The notes under the pieces: generated by a model
The model's input: the letters and a program-made list of their open reading frames with translations, nothing else
The model's database searches: none
What the model was told of the DNA's origin: nothing
In this document: positions 28,810 through 41,872 of the stretch, one piece after another
Numbering within the stretch: the stretch's first letter is position 1
Layout: each line of letters starts with the position of its first letter
Position numbers and translations under genes: made by a program
Assembly: GCA_027923505.1 (NCBI GenBank)
Contig: BROI01000016.1
Span: forward strand, 310,001 to 374,000
Length of the DNA stretch: 64,000 nucleotides
Direction of reading: 5' to 3'
Origin: Mayamaea pseudoterrestris
Taxonomy: Eukaryota; Bacillariophyta; Bacillariophyceae; Sellaphorales; Sellaphoraceae

Positions 28810-31800
28810 TGATGGTGTGGGCCAACACCCCAAATTATGGAATCATACTACTACAAATGCCCCATCCCCTGATCACCCAACAACCCAATGAGTCATGCAA
28901 AACATGTCCAGGGTGTGCCATTGACATGAGGATGGTCTGACATGGTACAAAACGGACTGCCTGGAGGCCTACAGCATGGAATGGTCTACAAGATAGGTGT
29001 GGCCAACACACCCAAATTATGGAATCACCTACTTTCACAATGCCCCATGCCCTGGCCCCCCAACAACCCAATGACGTCAGGCAAAAACTACATTCCAGGG
29101 TGTGCCATGTGACATGAGGGGATGGGCTGAAATGGTTACCAAACGGACTGCCTGGAGGCCTACACCATCACCAAAATGGGTGTGGCCAACACCCCAAATT
29201 TTATGGAATCCCATCACAACTTACTGACCCCCCGTCCCCTGATCACCCAACAACCCAATGAGTCATTCAAAAACATCTTCCGGGGTGTGCCATTGACACG
29301 AGGATGGTCTGACATTGTACAATACGGACTGCCTGAGAGGCCTACAGCATGGAATAAGTCCACAAAGATGGGTGTGGCCAACACCAAATTATGGAATCAC
29401 ACCACTACAAATGCCCCATGCCCTGGCCACCCAACAACCCAATGAGTCAGGCAAAACATGTCCAGGGTGTGCCATTGACATGAGGATGGGGCTGGAAATG
29501 GTGCAAAACGGACTGCCCGGAGGCCTACACCATCTGCAAAATGGGTGTGGCCAACACCCCAAATTATGGAATCATACCACTACAATGCGTCCCTGATCAC
29601 CCAACAACCAATGAGTCATGCAAAACATGTCCAGGTGTGCATTGACATGAGGATGGGTCTGGGTACAAAACGGACTGCCTGCAGGCCTACAGCATGGAAT
29701 GGTCTACAAGATGGTTGTGGCCACACCCCCAAATTTTAATCACAAGAGTTGTGCCATAACATGGTGTGGCCAACACCCCAAATTATGGAATCATACCACT
29801 ACAATGCCCCCATGCCCCGATTCAACAACAACCCAATGAGTCATGCAAAAACATGTCCAGGGTGTGCCATTGACATGAGGATGGTCTGACATGGTGCAAA
29901 ACGGACTGCCTGGAGGCCTACACCATGGTGTCTGCAAATGGGTGTGGCCAAACCAAATTATGGAATCATACAATTACAATTGATCACCCAACAACCAATG
30001 AGTCAGTGCAAACATGTCCAGGGTGCGGACAGGCGAATGCTGACAAAAGAGGTGTATGAAAAGAATAAACCCTGACCTGCCCCCGTCACCCAACAACCAA
30101 TGAGTCAGCAAAATATGTGGGTGTGATGAAGAGCTAGTGAAAAGGAGGAGGCTACACTCTCAAAAATGGGTGTAGCTAACACAAATTAAGTGGAATCATA
30201 CCATCACAATGCCCTGCCCCTGATCACCGTAACAACATGTGTCAGGGAAAACACATTATATGTCTAATGGTACAAAACGGACTGCCTGGAGGCCTACAGA
30301 TGGAATGGTTCACAGAGTTGGCCTACACTCCAAAATTATGGAATCATACCACATGCCCCATGTAACAAAATCAATGAGAAAAATGTCCAGGGTGTGCTGA
30401 GGATGGAGAAATGGTAAAAAACACCGCAAAGGCAAACCCAATGGAATCACACAAAATGTCACCAACAACCAATGAGTCATGCAAAAACATGTCAGGGTGA
30501 CATGAGGATGGTCTGACAGCACAAACGGACTGTCTGAGGAATAAAAGTGTGTGGCCAACACCAATGGAATCAACCAAAACTCCCGATCACCCAACAACCC
30601 AAATGTGATGAATAGGGATGGTCTGACATTAAAGATAAGTAGGGTGTGGCAAACCCCAAATATGGAATCATACCACTACAATGCCCCATGCCCTGCCACC
30701 CAACAAACCCAATGAGTCAGTGTGGGGGACATGAGGATGGGCTGAATTGGTGCAAAACGGACTGCCTGGAGGACTTTGCAAAGTGTAAAATTATGGAATC
30801 ATACCAATTATAATAATGCCCCTGCCTCTGATCACTCCAACAACCCAATGAGTCAAAGTAAAACATGTCCAGGGTGTGCCATTGACATGAGGATGGTCTG
30901 ACATGGTATAAAACGGATCGCCTGGAGGCCTACAGCATGGAATGGTCTACAAGATGGGTGTGTGGCCATTATGGAATCATACAAAATGCCATGCTGGCCA
31001 CCAAACAAAACTCCAATGAGTCAGGCAAAAATGTCCAGGGTGTGCCATTGACATGAGGATGGGCTGAATGGTGAAACGGACTGCCTGAGGCCTACACTAT
31101 CTGCAATGTGGCCAACACTCCCAAATTATGGAATTCACCACTACTAATGCTCGCTGCTCTCCGCCTAACAACCCAATGAGTCAAGGCAACAGTGTCGTGT
31201 GCTGGCTAGGATGGTCTGATTACAAAAGGAATGCTGGAGGCCTACAGCATGGAATGAACACAAGATGGGTGTGGCTGGCCCAAATTCATGGAATCATACC
31301 ACTACAATGCTCCCATGCCCTGGCCACAAAAAACGAATCAGACAAAACATGTCCAGGGTGCCACTGGACAGAGGATGGGAGTGCGCCTACACACCATCGT
31401 GCAAAATGGGTGTGGCCAATGGACCTCAAATTATGGAATTATACCACTACAATGCCCATCCCTGATCACCCAACAACCCAATGAATAAAAACAGATGTCC
31501 AGGATGTGCCATTGACATGAGTGATGGTCTCACATGGCAAAAACGGACTGCCTGGAGGCCTACAGCATGGAATGGTCTACAAAAAGGTTGGCCAACACCA
31601 AATTATGGAATCTGGCAATACTTGCAATGCCCCATGCCCTAACCCAACAACCAATGAGTCAGGCAAAATGTCCAGGGTGTGCCACTGACAGTGAGTGATG
31701 GGCCGATGGTGCAAAACGGACTGCCCGGGAGGCTCACACCATCTGCAAATGGGTTGTTTGTCACCCCAAATAGTGGAATCATACCACTACAATACTCGTT

Positions 31801-32847
31801 CTGATCACCCAACAACCCAATGAGTCATGCAACATGTTCAGGGGTGTAATATTGACATGAGGATGGTCTGACATGGCACAAAACAGACTGCCTAACAGCC
31901 TACAGCATGGAATGGTACAGAGGGTGTGGCTAACACCCTAAATTATGGATTCCATACCACTACAATGCCTCATGCCCTGGCTACACAACAACCCAATGAA
32001 GGAAACATGTCCAGGGTGGTGTGGCATTGACATGAGGATGGGCTGAAATGGTGCAAACGGACTGCTGGGCCTACACCATTCGCAAAACGGTGGTGTACAA
32101 CACCCCAATTATGGAATCATACCACTACAATGCCTCGCTTCCTGATCACCCAACAACCCAATGAGTCATGCAAAACATGTCCAGGAGTGCTACTGACACG
32201 AGGATGGTTCGGACATGTACAATGGACTGCCTGGAGGCCTACAGCATGGAATGGTCTACAAGATGGGTGTGGCCAACACCCCAAATTAGAATCACTGGCA
32301 ACAAAACCAATGAGTCAGGAAAATGTCCGTGTGCCATTACATAGGATGGGCTGAAATGGTGCAAAACGGACTGCCTGGAGGCCTACACTATCTGCAAAAT
32401 GGGTGTGGCCAACACCCCAAATTATGGAATATACCACTACAATGCTCCCTTCCCTGATCACCCAACAACCCAATGAGTCATGCAAAACATGTCCAGGGTG
32501 TGCCATTGACATGAGGATGGTCTGGACATGGTACAAAAACGGATCGCCTGGAGGCCTACAGCATGGAATGGAGCCCCACAAGATGGGTGGGCCAACACCC
32601 CAAATTAAATCATACCACACATGTTCTGGCTACAATTAACAACTCAATGAGTCAGGCCAAATGTCCAGGGTGTGCCATTGACAGGAGGGATGGGCTGAAA
32701 TGGTGCAAAACGACACTGGGAGGCCTACACCATCTGCAAAATGGGTAGCTACCCTCAAATTATGAATTCATACCACTACAATGATCATCAAAAAGTGCAA
32801 AAATGATGTCCGTGTGCCATTACATAGGATGGTCTGACATGTTAGAA
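28810..32847 (+). repeat. tandem repeat family C, right block (over twenty units, alternating dimers, increasingly degraded)
   Basis: Units of about 180 bp alternate between two types. One carries CTGATCACCCAACAACCC with GTCTGACATGG and CAGCATGGAATGGTC. The other carries CTGGCCACCCAACAACCC with GGGCTGAAATGG and CACCATCTGCAAAATGG. A dimer is therefore about 350-360 bp. From about 29.7 kb the units are full of small deletions and insertions, many in homopolymers, while the order of blocks is kept. It ends where the copia-type fragment starts. Confidence 0.9.
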
Positions 32848-35817
32848 GCCGCTTCAACCGAAAGTACCCGAAGATGCATTCCTGCAGTTCGCCTGGAACG
32901 AGTCCTGCATTGCTGGCTTTGACGAGCCACATTTCTCACATACCAAGGAAGCAGATGACGCTGGCTTCCATTGCAGAGAACAAGGGTGACATCCTCACGT
33001 ACTGTTCCAACCGATCGACTGGAATGGTTGTCGTCCGATCCAACGTTCGTCCCTTCTCCGAAGGGCGAATCCTACGCGCGAAGCTGAAAGCGCCCTGAAC
33101 CCAAGTCCGAACGACCACTGTTCGCGGAACCTGTTCGACGCGCGCCCGCGCGTGAACGCAGTCCAAGTCGAAACTGTCGACGAGTTTGACGATGAGTATG
33201 ACCTAGCCGGTCCGTGTTTGAACACGACCTTACACCGACTCCCAGCGCCTGGATTCTGGGGGAACTGTGGATGAAGACGAGATTCACGCTGGAAAGCGCT
33301 GCCGAAGTTAGTCGCCCGATCCCGACGACCGCGCCGCTTTTACCTGGCTGAACTGATGTGGACGACTGTCCTGACGAGGGCACGCCCACGCGACGCTGGC
33401 AAGGCTATCGGCAACCGAACGATCGCGATGAAGCCAACCACAAGATCACGTCTGATTGAGTCTCGGCGACGGCCACGTCGTATGAGCTTATTACCTACAA
33501 ATCTAACTAGCTGACCTGTGCCAGGCAAGACTTTACGACTGGGGGGACGTATGACAACGACGACCAGTACTACAAGTTTATTTCATTGACGGACATGAAG
33601 GTCCACTGGACACAAGCCGACGCCATTTATCGCGCTCATCCTACAACTTGCTCTTCATCCAATGGGCAAATGGCGAGAAGACCTGGAGCCACTCATTGAT
33701 TATCAAGTCCGAATTCTGTGACCGCTTGGCCAGTATGGCAAGCGCAAGGGATGCTGGACAAGGATGGATGGAAGCGCTTAGCGCATGGCAGGACGCACTC
33801 AAATTGTTTAACCGCATGTGCAAGGCTGCAAAGAAGAACCGTCCAAGAAGCGTTTCAAGTTTTGATGCTCGTTCCTAATACCTGGAAGGAAGCGAACCGC
33901 CTCACGCTGCTAATGGAAACACACTGTGGCTGACGCCGTCAAGACCGAGATGGAGCAGCTACACGAAAGTACCATTAATTTTCAAACGGCAAGGGCATTG
34001 GTGCCTTCATGGAAAGTGACTGGAAGCGATCAACGCGCATCTTGTTTTCGACTGCAAGAACTATCTACGACGTAGCGCCCGACTCGTCGGGGACATCTGA
34101 CCGCTTCTCCGCCAAGGACTCCGCCACTCGTTGTATCTACGGCTACGCGAACCATAGCACTGTTAGCTGAACTGAATGACCTCAAGTTTTGGGCTGTCGA
34201 CGGGTAAACTTCTTACTGAGGCCAAGCATTAAGGAAGATAGTCTACATTGTTGCCGGGTCCTATTGAAGGCCATACCTTGGTCATCTACAAGGCACTATA
34301 CGATTGGGCGCACTTTCTGGCGCATAAGGAGCACTTTGCCGACACACTCCGCGACATTGATTCTACCTAAGCCACGCGGATCCTGACGCCTGGATGAAGG
34401 ACTGTGGCACTCACTAATGAGTATCGGGCCGGCGTGTTCGCCGACGATCTGGCTATGGCCATGAAAGATCCACAGCCTTCAATGACCTCCTCAAAGAGAA
34501 GTACAAGTACAAGTTGAAGGGCGCGGCGACATCATATCACCTTTGAGCCGACTTCTATCGTGATCCCGATGGAACTCTCTGTATGAGCGCGCAAAGACCT
34601 ACGTCGGTCGCATGCTCAAGAACTACGAGACCATGTTTACGAGAGGGCCACGCAGGCTAGTCACTGACGACGGGGACCACCCCGAACTTGACCTACTGAG
34701 AGCTGGAGCCTGTGGCATTCAACAGTACCAGCCCTTATCGGTGACCTCCAGTGGGCAGTGGACCCGGCGTCGACTTGATTCATTGTGCTGTAATGACACT
34801 TAGCTTCCGCTGCGCCCAAGGCCAAGGATTACCTGACTGAGCTAAGCGAAATCGGCAACTATTTCCAGCTGAGTACCCTGATGCGGCGATTCGTTTCCGG
34901 ACGAAGATCGTCGATCACGGGAACCTACCAAGTATGATTGTCGCAATCGGCCCACGGCAACTCAAGCGGCAGCCTGCGGAACATGCCGATCCCGAAGGGC
35001 AAGCCTGTGCAACTAACTACCTTTATGGACGCGGAAACCTGTACCATGATTAGTACTACTGACGTTCCGCAATGGGAGTCCTGCATTTCCTGAACCAGAC
35101 GCCTGTCTAATGGTTCTGCAAGGCCAGAATACTGTCGAGACTGCAACATATGGATTCGAGTCTGCTGCCGCCAAGACCGCGATGGAACAGATTATGGATT
35201 CGATACCCCACGAATGCTGGGAGTTCCTTTGAGTGGACCAGCCTGGATGTTCGGGCGACAAACGAAAGTGTCAAGAAGTCAACAACCATCCCGCACTCAC
35301 CTCTAAGCGACACAATGCGCTGCCTACCATCGATCTGCGAGGCCATTGCGCAATGTTCTGTACTTTGAACATCTTCGGGTAAGCAGAACGTCACGATTTA
35401 CCAAGTTCTTGCCGCATGCCACGCCCGAACCCTGACTATTCCGATTTTTTGTGATAATGGCAAACGACAAGGTCACAAGCAGATCAAGGGATGACACAAA
35501 TTATTGAGTTGCTGACCAGCGCCTTATGACAAGACGGTTAGCTACCTGTGTTTTTGTATGCATTTAATCCTGTGCAGGGGTTGAGTCACACTTAGACCGA
35601 ATCCTCACATACATGAGAGTGAATGCTGACGATCGAGGCGTGAACCTCGACCAGAACCCAGTGAGAACGGGAGAAGGAAGAGAGCAGAGTAGTGAGTAAC
35701 ATCCACTATTCTAGCAAATTGAGTTTTGTTTGTTTGCTTTACGCTGACCTAAGAGGTTGATCGCTCCGAGTCCATTGTAGTCGCTTGAATAAAGGTTCGC
35801 CTGATATTATCGTGTCA
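32848..35817 (+). mobile_element. broken copia-type (Ty1/copia) retroelement fragment, pol 3' part plus LTR
   Basis: Plus-strand fossil of a Ty1/copia element of the kind common in diatoms. Recognisable by remembered similarity are a region before the reverse transcriptase, the reverse transcriptase with a DHPELD-type segment near its end, and the RNase H region with the signature around TAMEQIMDSIPHE and IPHS. It ends in one LTR (35492-35817). The 5' LTR, gag and the front of pol are absent from this copy. It is clearly non-functional, with well over ten breaks. Age is hard to judge, since sequence errors may mimic decay; its LTR is roughly nine-tenths like the other LTR in the window. Confidence 0.8.
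35492..35817 (+). repeat. LTR of the copia-type fragment (326 bp)
   Basis: The element ends are TGACAC and GTGTCA, giving the TG...CA boundary with a six-base inverted terminus. An AATAAA-type signal lies close to the 3' end. A related LTR of 328 bp lies in the opposite orientation at 41545-41872. No target-site duplication can be matched, because the left partner is missing. Confidence 0.88.
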
Positions 35818-36002
35818 TTTGACAGACATGTATTGAACGAACAAAACAGCAAATGGTCCATTTACAACGCATTAAAGGAGCAACAATTGAAGGACAAGCT
35901 ACCTTTCCCAAGAATGAACGACCGTTTTCTGCTCACACTAGGTGACTTACGGGATTTGGTGCAAGGGTCACTTGAGTTGTTGCACTGAAAAGGAGAAATA
36001 GG
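35818..36002. other. short unique segment between LTR and Pro-Ser tract
   Basis: On the plus strand a protein-like frame runs out of the LTR (stop at 35988) and includes SKWSIYNALKEQQLKDKLPF. It may be a scrap of an older gene or element at the insertion site. It is too short to name. Confidence 0.3.
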
Positions 36003-39000
36003 TCATGTGGTAGGTGACACACGGCTTATTGCACACTTATTGTGTACCAATACAACATTATTGCATTGAAAGTGCTTTTTCCGCATGCTCCTGAGCTTGG
36101 CACTTGGGCCATTTATTGGCACACTTGATAGCAAGTGCTTTGGGTGAGTGCTGGGAGACCACACTGGGAGACACAGAGGGTGACACACGCTTTGGTGCTG
36201 CACTGGGAAGAAGACTGGGTCCTGCACTGAGGACTCCACTTGGCTTGGCACTTGGGTCCTTGACGGCACACTTGATAGCAAGCTGGGTGGAGTGCTGGGA
36301 GACACACTGGGAGACATGGAGGTGACAAGCTTGGTGCTGCACTGGGAAGAAGACTCGGGTGCCCTGGGTGCCTCACACTGGCTCGGCGCTTGGGTCACTT
36401 GACGGCACACTTATGGCACACGTTTGGGCTGCTTGGGTGAGTGCTTTGGAAGACACACTGGAGCCACGCGGAGGGTGACAAGCTTGGTGCTGCACTGGGA
36501 AGAAGACTGGTCCTGCACTAGGTGACCTCCTCTGGCTTGCGTGCTTGGGTCACTTGACGGCACACTTGTGGCAAACTGCTGGCTGGAGTGAGTGCTAGGA
36601 GACACTGGGAGCCACGGAGGAATTGGTGCATACACTGGGAAACAGGCTAGGTCCTGGGCTTAGGGACTCAACCGGCTTGGCGTTAGGTCACTTGACGGCA
36701 CACTTGATAGCAAGCTGCTTTGGGTGAGTGCTGGAGACACACTGGAGCCACGGAGGTGTGACAAGCTTGGTGCTGCACTGGGAAGAAGACTGGGTCCTGC
36801 GCTAGGTGCCTCACTTGGCTCGGTGCTTGGGTCATTTGATGACACACTATGGCAAGCTGCTTGGGTGAGTGCTGGGAGACACACTGGGAGCCACGGAGGG
36901 GGTGACAAGCATTTGTGCTGCACTGGGAAGAAGACTGGTTCCTGCACTTAGGGTGACTCGCTTGGCTCGGCGCTTGGGTCACTTGACGGCACACTTGTGG
37001 CACACCTGCTTGGGTGAGTGCTGGGAGAGCACACTGGGAGCCACGGAGGGTTTGGTGCTGCACTGGGAGGTCTGTGCGCTAGGTGACTCACTTAGCTTGG
37101 CGCTTGGGTCACTTGACAACACACTTGATAGCAAGCTGCTTGGGGGTGAGTGCTGGAGACACACTGGGGAGCCACGGAGGGTGACAAGCTTGGTGCTGCA
37201 CTGGGAAGAAGACTGGGTCCGTGCGCTAGGTGACTCACTTGGCTTGGGGTCGCTTGACGGCACATATGGCACACTTGATGTGGCTGCTTGGGTGAATGCT
37301 GGGAGACACACTGGGAGCCACGGAGGGTGCAACGTTTTTGCTGCACTGGGAAGAAGACTGGGTCCTACGCGCTAATGACTCAGGGTGGCTTGGCGCTAGG
37401 GGTCACTAGCGGACGGCACATTTGATGGCAAGCTGCTTGGGTGAGTGCTGGGAGAACACTGGGAGACACGGAGGGGTGACAAGCTTGGTGCTGCACTGGG
37501 AAGAAGAACTGGGTCCTGCGCTAGGTGACTCACTTGGCTGGCGCTTGGGTCATGACGGGCACACTATGGCAAACTGCTTGGGGTGAGTGCTGGAGACACT
37601 CGGGAGCCACGGAGGGTGACAGGCTTGGTGCTGCACTGGGAAGAAGACTGGGTCCTGCACCAGGTGACTCACTTGGCTTGGCTTTTTGCTGGGTCACTTG
37701 ACGGCACCTTGTTGGCACACTGCTTGGTGAAGTGCTAGAGACGCACTGGGGGGGCCCGGGTGACAACGTCCTGGAAGAAGACTGGGTCTCGGGACTCGCC
37801 CAGCCCTTGGTCGACGGCACACTTATGGCACTGCTTGGGTGAGTGCTGGAAACTGGGCCGCGAGGGTGACAAGCTTGAGGTGCTGCACTGGGAAGAAGAC
37901 TGGGTCCTGCGCTGGGTGGCTCATAGCGCGCTTGGGTTTGACGGCACACTTGTGTGGCTGCTGCTTGGTGATGTGTGCACGGGGTGTAAGCTGGTCTGCA
38001 CTCAGGGAAGAAGAACTGGAGTCCCTGCGCTAGGTGACTCACTTCGGCTTGGCGCTGGGTCCTTGAAGCACATGATGGCAAGCTGCTTGGGTGGTGCTGG
38101 GAGACACACTGGGAGCCACGGAGGGAGTGACAAGCGGTGCTGCACTGGGGAAGACTGGGTCCTGCGCCTGGTGACTCCTCGGCTTGGCGCGCGGTTCACT
38201 TGATGGCAAGCTGCTTGGAGTGGAGTGCTGGGAGACACACTGGGAGCCCGGAGGTGACAAGCTTGGTGCTGCACTGGGAAGAAGGCTGGGTCCTGCGCTA
38301 GGTGACTCACTTGGCTTGGCCTGGGGTCACTTGGCGACACTTGATGGCAAACTGCTTGGGTGAGTGCTGGGAGACACACTGAGCTGGGGTGTGTCAGCTT
38401 TTGGTGCTGCACTGGGGAAGACTGGGTCCTGCGCTGTGACTCCTGGCGGCGCGCCGTCCCGTTGCTCTTGGGTGAGTGCTGGGAGACACACTGGGAGCCC
38501 ACGGAGGGAGTGCAAGCTTGGTGCTGCCTGGGAGGAAGAAGACTGGGTCCTCGCTAGGTGACTCACTTGGCTTGCGCTTGGTCACTGACGGCACACTTGA
38601 TGGCAAGCGGCGGTGAGTGCTGGGAGACACACTGGGGCCACGGAGGGATGACAAAAGCTTTGGTGCTGCCTGGGAGGAAGAGGGCTGGGTCGCTGGGTGA
38701 CTCACTTGGCTCGGCGCTTGCGGTCCTTGACCTTTGGCCAGCAGCTGGGTGAGTGCTGGGAGCCCTGGGGAGCCACGGAGGGTGACAAGCGGTGGTGCCT
38801 GGGAAGAAGACTGGGTCCTCCGCGGGTGGTCACTTGGGCGGCCCGGGCACAGAGGTCTGCGCTGCGATGGCAGCTGCACTTGGGTGAGTGCTGGGAGACA
38901 CACTGGGAAGCCACGGAGGGTCGACAAACGGTGCTGCACTGGGAAGAAAGACTGGGTCCTGCGCTGGACTCGCTGCCGTGCGCACACTTGATGGCAAGCT

Positions 39001-39730
39001 CTTGGGTGGTGCTGGGAGCCACACTGGGAGCCACGGGTGACAAGCCGGTGCTTACCTGGGAAGAAGGCTGGGGTCCCTGCGCTAGGTGACTCTGAGCAGC
39101 TTGGGTCTTCTTGCGGCCTGTGGCAACTGCTTGGGTGGGTGCTGGGAGACACACGGCCCGGGGGGTGACAAGCTTGGTGCTGCACCGGGGAGAAAAGAAA
39201 GCTGGGACCTGCTGCTAGTTGACTCCGCGAGTTGGCGCCGGCTGCCTGTGGCAAGCTGCTTGGGTGGTGCTGGGAGACACCCTGTCTCCTGGGGCGGGGG
39301 TCGCTTGGTGCTGCCTGGGGAGAAGACTGGGTCCTGCGCGGTGACTCACTTCTTGGCGCTGGGTCTTGGCGCGTGGCTAGCTGCTTGGGTGAGTCTGGAG
39401 AACCGGAGCCCCGGGGGGTGACAAGCTTGGTGCTGCACTGGGAAAGACTGGGTCCTGCGCTAGGTGACTCACTTGGCTTGGTGCTTGGGTCACTTGACGG
39501 CACACTTGTTGTGGCTAGCTTGGGTGAGTCTTTGGGAACACACTGGAGCCCGCACGGAGGGTGACAAGCGGTGCTGCACTGGGAAGAAGACAGGTCCTTC
39601 GCGGGACTCCTTGGAGAACCGCTTGGGTATGTAGGCGGCGCATTCTGTGGGAAGCTGCTTGGGTGGTGCTGGGGGACACACTGGGGCCACGGAGGGTGAC
39701 AAGCTTGGTGCTGCACTGGGAAGAACGAAC
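36003..39730 (-). repeat. degraded Pro-Ser repeat tract (about 144-bp unit, minus-strand sense)
   Basis: On the minus strand the unit encodes about 48 residues of the type SVPSSDPSAKPSESPS, then AGPSLLPSAAPSLSPS, then VAPSVSPSTHPSS. Roughly 25 units can be followed, but the Pro-Ser frame changes many times through one- and two-base indels, increasingly so after 37.7 kb. No frame is open across more than a few units (38394-39866 is open for 490 codons but mixes frames). It looks like the remains, or an error-rich reading, of a large secreted Pro-Ser repeat gene related in style to the intact gene at 10253-11539. Confidence 0.8.
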
Positions 39731-39734
39731 CACA

Positions 39735-41872
39735 TGGGGGATGCGACTTAGTCCCGAATGGGGTGTGTCGATAAAAAGCGCAGTATTTCTTAATGGTCTT
39801 GCTTGACTCGTTCAGAGTGGCGTGTAGAGTAAAATTGCGACGCTTGGTAGTCAGGTTCTGTGGCATTGTGTCTTTGGCTCGGCGCGTCGTTCAACGATGC
39901 GTCGTCTGCCCCGTTTTGTTGTTCCGTGTGTGGCGTGCTCTTGGTGCGGAGTCGGCGGTTTCTTTCCATTCGTGGCGGTAAGCTCAAGTTCTTCTTCGTT
40001 CCTTCTTGTCTCGGATCCCAGGGTGTCCGCGGGAAAATGACCGTCGGATACTTTCCCTCTCTGCGTCCGGCCTCGGCACCGTCGCGGTCGCCAAGTGGTC
40101 TTGCCACAGCTGGTGACAATGGCTTGTGTTCATTCTGGAGGCCGGAGCAGCGTCTCGTCCGATCAGATGGCCGAGCACCGAAGCTGCGACGGTGCATGAG
40201 TGGTTCGCCCCCTAAGCATACTGGTTTCCGGTCCGTGGTCTCGAAGCGGCGCCGTTCCGGGTGCGTTCTCCGTTCTGCATCTAGCTTCCTGCGAGTCCCC
40301 GTTCCGCCGTCATCTCTTGGCGGGTTCGTTGCCTGCGCTCGTTCACGTGTAGGCCCGTCCCGCGGGCGGCGCGTCGCTTCCGCAACTCTGGGGTGTTGTC
40401 GCGGCGAGTGCGGAGCGCGCCGCGTGTCTTCGCGAAAGATCTAATCGTATTCCATTTTTTTGTATCGGCGTCGGGACAGCGATCGTTCTGATACAGGATG
40501 CCAGCCCGGCAGCCGCGACTGCTGGTTATTCGCGCGGTTCCGTTGTTGGCGCTCTTGTGGTGGCTGGTCTTGGTCGCGAGTTCGCGATAGACGCCTTGAG
40601 CGTCAGACGTTGTCGCATTTCATCAGGAGCGACTGGTGTCCAGGGACTTGAGAATTGCGAAACGGTGTGTCATGAAGACTTGCTGACTCCCGAATTCTAT
40701 TCTCTTCTTCCGTGACTGGAACGCACTTGCTGTCGAAAGCACGTTAGAACAGCCATGGAGCTGGCGATTGCTTTAGACGCGCTCCAACTCAACCATGCGT
40801 GGGGATGTTGGAACGTTTTGTAGTCCTTATAGTCTCGTTTCGTCTTGAGGTTCGAGAAACGACCCTTGGCATCTTCTTCCTTTTCGGCCTTCTCAGCCTT
40901 GATGGTCTCATTTTCGGAAGCTGTTTGGCAAGTAGCGCCGGCTTGCTTCTTCTTGGACTCGAAAGTACACTAGTATCCTTCTTCACGCTCCCGCGGATTT
41001 CTTGTTCCGCGAGAATCGTTATCGGGCAAGACTTGGGCTCGGGTCTTGATCGAGGACAAGGTCACAGTGGCTGGTGCTAGTCGTTTCGTATCTGCTGGTT
41101 GTTCGTCGCCGGCCGGGCGCATCGTCAGGATCGCGCGCCTTCAGGTTGTCACGCCAGCTGGATGGCGGCTCTGTCGACCCAGTAGGGGGCTTCAAGTTGC
41201 TCCTTGGTCAATCTCAACATCTGGGTAGTGGTGGTTACATTCCAAAACAAGAACGCTTCTTGGATGTCTCGTCCGAAAACGTTCGTGCAGAGAAGCTGCA
41301 AAGCTTCCGCAGTAATCGCAACCATGATAGTGAATACCTCGCTTTCCGCAAGTCCTTTCTTACACAACAACCGCTCTCAATGCAGTCGAGCCTTATACGA
41401 TCCTGTTCTACGCGCTCGTGTCAAGTATTCGGATTGACGACGCCGCAAGGAATCTGCTCTTTCTCTCTCAATTTCTCGATTCTTTCACTCTTTCTCTTTC
41501 GCACAGCTCTCTCAGGTCAAGACAAGCTAGCAAGACTGTTAATCTGACACGATAATATCAGACGAACCTTTATTCCAGCGACTACAATGGACTCGGAGCG
41601 ATCAACCTCTTCGTCCAGCGTAAAGCAACAAACAAACTCAATTGCTAGAATAGTGCATGTTACTCGCTACTCTACTCGTGCGCTTCCTTCTCGTTCTCAC
41701 TGGGTTCACGGTCGAGGTTCACGCCTCGATCGTCAGCGATTTCACTCATGTATGTGAGGATTCGGTCACAAGTGTGACTCAACCCTGCACAGGATTAAAT
41801 GCATACAAAACACAGGTAGCTAACCGTCTTGTCATAAGACGCAGGTCAACTCAACTCAATAATATTGTGTCA
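39735..41872 (-). mobile_element. broken copia-type retroelement fragment, 5' LTR plus gag-side region
   Basis: Minus-strand fossil of the same copia-type family. Its LTR lies at 41545-41872 and is followed inward, toward lower coordinates, by a leader and a gag-like region, with a protein-like piece at 41149-41370 containing TKEQLEAPYWVDRAAIQLA. It stops abruptly at about 39735, where the Pro-Ser repeat resumes. The pol part and second LTR are absent. It is broken, with several interruptions. It lies inside the Pro-Ser tract and so is younger than the tract. Confidence 0.72.
41545..41872 (-). repeat. LTR of the copia-type fragment (328 bp), inverted relative to 35492-35817
   Basis: Same TGACAC...GTGTCA ends as the LTR at 35492-35817 and the same internal order of blocks, including a GAGGCGTGAACCTCGACC stretch and a terminal AATAAA-type signal. 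By eye the two LTRs are about nine-tenths alike, and many differences are in homopolymer length. Confidence 0.88.

Noticed and set aside
29072-29079. TGACGTCA inside satellite family C as a regulatory CRE
   Set aside because: It is created by a one-unit variant of a satellite block and is not near a gene start.
19366-32847. CRISPR array
   Set aside because: Units are long and directly contiguous with no unique spacers, and the genome is eukaryotic. They are satellites.
38394-39866. 490-codon minus-strand ORF
   Set aside because: It changes between Pro-Ser and other readings of the same repeat and runs into the retroelement fragment at its start, so it is not a single gene.
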